Below, piece after piece: positions 4,750-6,911 of a stretch of 6,911 bases of DNA (the stretch's first letter is position 1; every line of letters begins with the position of its first letter). The notes under the pieces are model-generated. The model did not search any database, was not told the origin of the DNA, and saw nothing but the letters and a program-made list of their open reading frames with translations. The position numbers were made by a program, and so were the translations under genes. Origin of the DNA: Bacillota bacterium. GTDB taxonomy: Bacteria; Bacillota; UBA4882; UBA10575. The stretch is taken from assembly GCA_012521315.1 (NCBI GenBank), contig JAAYMP010000017.1:1-6911 (forward strand), given 5' to 3'.

Positions 4750-6911
4750 CTATTCGACCTTTTCCAAAGGGGCCAGCTCAACCAGGAGTTCTTTAATGCC
4801 CAGCCCGGGGAAGGCCACCTTTACCTTGGCCCCTTGTCCGGTCCCGTCCACGGTGATGATTGTCCCTTGCCCCCACTTCCGGTGGATCACCTTTTCCCCC
4901 GGGCGGAAGGTAACGGGCTGGTCCGGCCCGGACGCGGCCGAGGCCGGCGCGGTTGATCCGGCCGGCGTCGCCGGTCCATGCGGGGCGGCCGGTTTAAAGA
5001 ACCGGTTGCCATACCCGGACAAAGCCGGCGTTTCCGGTGCCGCTTCTTCCCTCCGCCACAAGAGCGCCGGGGGGATCTCCTGAAGAAAGCGGGAAGGCGC
5101 TTGGTATTGAAAGTTTCCGTACAAAATACGCATCTGCGCGTAGGAAAGGTACAAACGCAGCCGGGCGCGGGTCATCCCCACGTAACAAAGGCGCCGTTCC
5201 TCCTCCAACTCCCCTTCGTCCAGCAGCGAACGGCTGTGGGGAAAGATCCCCTCTTCCATGCCGACCAGAAAGACGACGGGAAATTCCAAACCTTTGGCCG
5301 CGTGGATCGTCATCAGCGTGATGCTCTCTTGCGCCTGGTATTGATCGACATCGGCCACCAGGGCTACGGTCTCCAGGAAAGCGCCCAATGTTTGGTCGTC
5401 GCTCTCCTTTTCAAACCCGGCGGTGATCGATAAGAATTCATTCAAGTTTTCCAGTCTGCTCTCGGCTTCCACCGTCCCCTCCTGCTGCAGGCTGGCCAGG
5501 TAACCGGATTTATCCAAGACCGCCTTCGTTAAACTGGAGACGGAGATCGTCGCTTTTAAAGCCAGCATCTCCTCTAAAAACGCGGCAAAGCCGGTAAGGG
5601 TTTGCACGGCCCGGCCGGTTACACCCGGCGCTTCCGCCACCCGCCGGAAGGCTTCCATCGTGCTCAGCCCTTTGCTGTCCATGAAGGAAAAAAACCGTTC
5701 GACGGTCGTCTCGCCGATCCCCCGCTTTGGCGTATTAATCACCCGCCGCAGACTGATCCGATCGTTCGGGTTATAGATCAGCTTTAGGTAGCTGAGCAGA
5801 TCCCGGATCTCCTTGCGGTCATAGAAGCGTTGCCCCCCCACCACCTGGTAAGGAAGGCCTTTTTGGATCAGTACTTCTTCAAAGACCCGCGACTGCGCAT
5901 TGGTCCGGTACAAAAAAGCAAAATCGGAATAGCGGTAACCTTCGGTCCGGACCAACTCTTCCAGGATCGCCGCCACCAACCAGGCCTCTTCCCGTTCATC
6001 GGCGGCTTGGATCAGGGTAACGGGCTCCCCTTCCTCATTCTCGGTCCAAAGGGTCTTCGTCTTCCGGGAATGGTTGTTACGGATCACCTCATTGGCGACC
6101 CGTAAAATATTCTGCGTCGAGCGGTAGTTCTGTTCCAACTTGACCACTTTGACCTCGGGATAATCCTTTTCAAAATCGAGAATGTTCCGGATATCCGCAT
6201 TGCGGAACCCGTAGATGGACTGGTCGTCATCGCCGACCACGCAAAGATTACGGTACTTGTCCGCGAGTAAACGTACTAAAGTGTACTGGGCGTAGTTGGT
6301 ATCCTGGTACTCGTCGATCAAAATGTACCTGAACCGTTCCTGGTACTTCTCAAGAACAGCCGGGCATTCCTGAAACAGGCGGATCGTCATGCCAATCAGA
6401 TCGTCAAAATCCACTGCCCCATTGTCAACCAGTTTCTGCTGGTAAAGCGGGTACACTTTCTTGACGATACTGGCCCAGAAATCAACCGCATCGGCCGCGT
6501 ACTCCCTGGGCCCAACCAATTCATTCTTGGCCCGAGAGATGGTGGCGAGCACCGCCCGGGGGTTGCAGGTCGTCTCACTGATATTCAACTCCCGCAATAC
6601 TTCCCGCACCACAATTAACTGGTCTTGCGTATCGTAGATGACGAAGTTGGACGCCACCCCGATCGCGGCCCCGTCCTGCCGTAAGATCCGGACACAGGTC
6701 GCATGAAAGGTCATGATCCAAATCTGTTCGGCTGGCGGGCCAATGAGCTGCCCAACCCGCTCCTTCATCTCCCGGGCCGCCTTATTCGTAAAGGTCACCG
6801 CCAGGATCCGCCAGGGATCAACCCCGTTCTTTAAGAGCTGGGCAATACGGTAAGTAAGGACCCGCGTCTTTCCACTTCCTGCTCCTGCTAAAATCAAAAG
6901 CGGTCCTTCAG
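4750..6911 (-). CDS. pcrA: ATP-dependent 3'-5' DNA helicase PcrA (UvrD/Rep family), N-terminus cut by window edge
   Basis: Superfamily 1A helicase that unwinds DNA in repair and clears replication-transcription conflicts in the cytoplasm. The reading frame is open to the window edge; 719 codons are visible and comparison with family length (about 735-740) suggests about 20 residues, including the Q-motif, are missing. The in-frame TTG at 6897 lies inside the Walker A region and is not the start. Motifs in fragment numbering: Walker A AGAGSGKT (8-15), Ia TFTNKA, Ib TFHATC, II DEYQDT (199-204), III GDDDQSIYGFR (226-236), IV QNYRS (260-264), V TIHAAKGLEF (534-543), VI VGMTRAR (577-583). An Ala/Pro-rich linker (about 636-664) leads to a C-terminal Tudor-like module (about 669-719, with HRKWGQG), the part known in PcrA to contact RNA polymerase. 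That tail favours PcrA over Rep. No frameshift or missing catalytic residue. The next gene is a wall amidase rather than ligA, which often follows pcrA in Bacillota. Confidence 0.97.
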   Translation of the reverse strand, partial: EGPLLILAGAGSGKTRVLTYRIAQLLKNGVDPWRILAVTFTNKAAREMKERVGQLIGPPAEQIWIMTFHATCVRILRQDGAAIGVASNFVIYDTQDQLIVVREVLRELNISETTCNPRAVLATISRAKNELVGPREYAADAVDFWASIVKKVYPLYQQKLVDNGAVDFDDLIGMTIRLFQECPAVLEKYQERFRYILIDEYQDTNYAQYTLVRLLADKYRNLCVVGDDDQSIYGFRNADIRNILDFEKDYPEVKVVKLEQNYRSTQNILRVANEVIRNNHSRKTKTLWTENEEGEPVTLIQAADEREEAWLVAAILEELVRTEGYRYSDFAFLYRTNAQSRVFEEVLIQKGLPYQVVGGQRFYDRKEIRDLLSYLKLIYNPNDRISLRRVINTPKRGIGETTVERFFSFMDSKGLSTMEAFRRVAEAPGVTGRAVQTLTGFAAFLEEMLALKATISVSSLTKAVLDKSGYLASLQQEGTVEAESRLENLNEFLSITAGFEKESDDQTLGAFLETVALVADVDQYQAQESITLMTIHAAKGLEFPVVFLVGMEEGIFPHSRSLLDEGELEEERRLCYVGMTRARLRLYLSYAQMRILYGNFQYQAPSRFLQEIPPALLWRREEAAPETPALSGYGNRFFKPAAPHGPATPAGSTAPASAASGPDQPVTFRPGEKVIHRKWGQGTIITVDGTGQGAKVKVAFPGLGIKELLVELAPLEKVE

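Noticed and set aside
4641..4781. 47-residue N-terminal extension of the amidase reaching into pcrA
   Set aside because: No ribosome binding site supports it, and it would bury the signal peptide; the TTG at 4640 with AGGAGG fits far better.
1..6911. CRISPR arrays, transposons, tRNA or rRNA genes, prophage or defence genes
   Set aside because: No spaced repeats, transposase motifs, RNA gene signatures or such domains were seen; nearly all bases belong to six housekeeping-type genes.

Overview
The window is a compact, all-minus-strand block of bacterial chromosome: six protein genes read from high to low coordinate, with coding sequence covering nearly everything. Base composition is GC-rich (upper fifties percent by eye). 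The gene set and order point to a Gram-positive or Bacillota-like bacterium, probably one of the deep clostridial or limnochordial groups. This rests on the order RNase PH, XTP/dITP pyrophosphatase, YfcE-type phosphoesterase (the rph-ysnA-ysnB order of Bacillus subtilis), on a PcrA-type helicase, on an AMIN/Amidase_3 wall hydrolase, and on frequent TTG/GTG starts. The lineage is inference; no rRNA or other marker is present.

Layout, in the direction of transcription: (1) 6911-4750, PcrA/UvrD-family DNA helicase, lacking only its first roughly 20 residues at the window edge. (2) 4749-4641, a 109-bp spacer with a good ribosome binding site but no convincing promoter or terminator. (3) 4640-3024, a secreted N-acetylmuramoyl-L-alanine amidase with AMIN-type modules and a complete zinc-amidase domain. 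(4) 2986-1580, a GlmL/MutL-family ASKHA ATPase, the kind of protein normally encoded beside adenosylcobalamin-dependent glutamate mutase, here with no mutase gene in view. (5) 1579-1456, the main regulatory spacer, with a near-consensus vegetative promoter and a short inverted repeat. (6) 1455-682 RNase PH, 713-99 XTP/dITP pyrophosphatase (overlapping rph by 32 bp), and 48-1 the first 16 codons of a metallophosphoesterase.

Functionally the last three genes form a nucleic-acid and nucleotide housekeeping operon (RNA 3'-end trimming, nucleotide-pool sanitation, phosphoesterase) with its own promoter. The helicase, amidase and GlmL-like genes upstream may be co-transcribed, since they are co-directional with gaps of 109 and 37 bp, but they have unrelated roles. 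I do not see a new defence system, mobile element, CRISPR array or RNA gene. The points most worth a second look are the orphan GlmL-like ATPase, the rph promoter with its adjacent inverted repeat, and the G-run ribosome binding sites before the last two genes.
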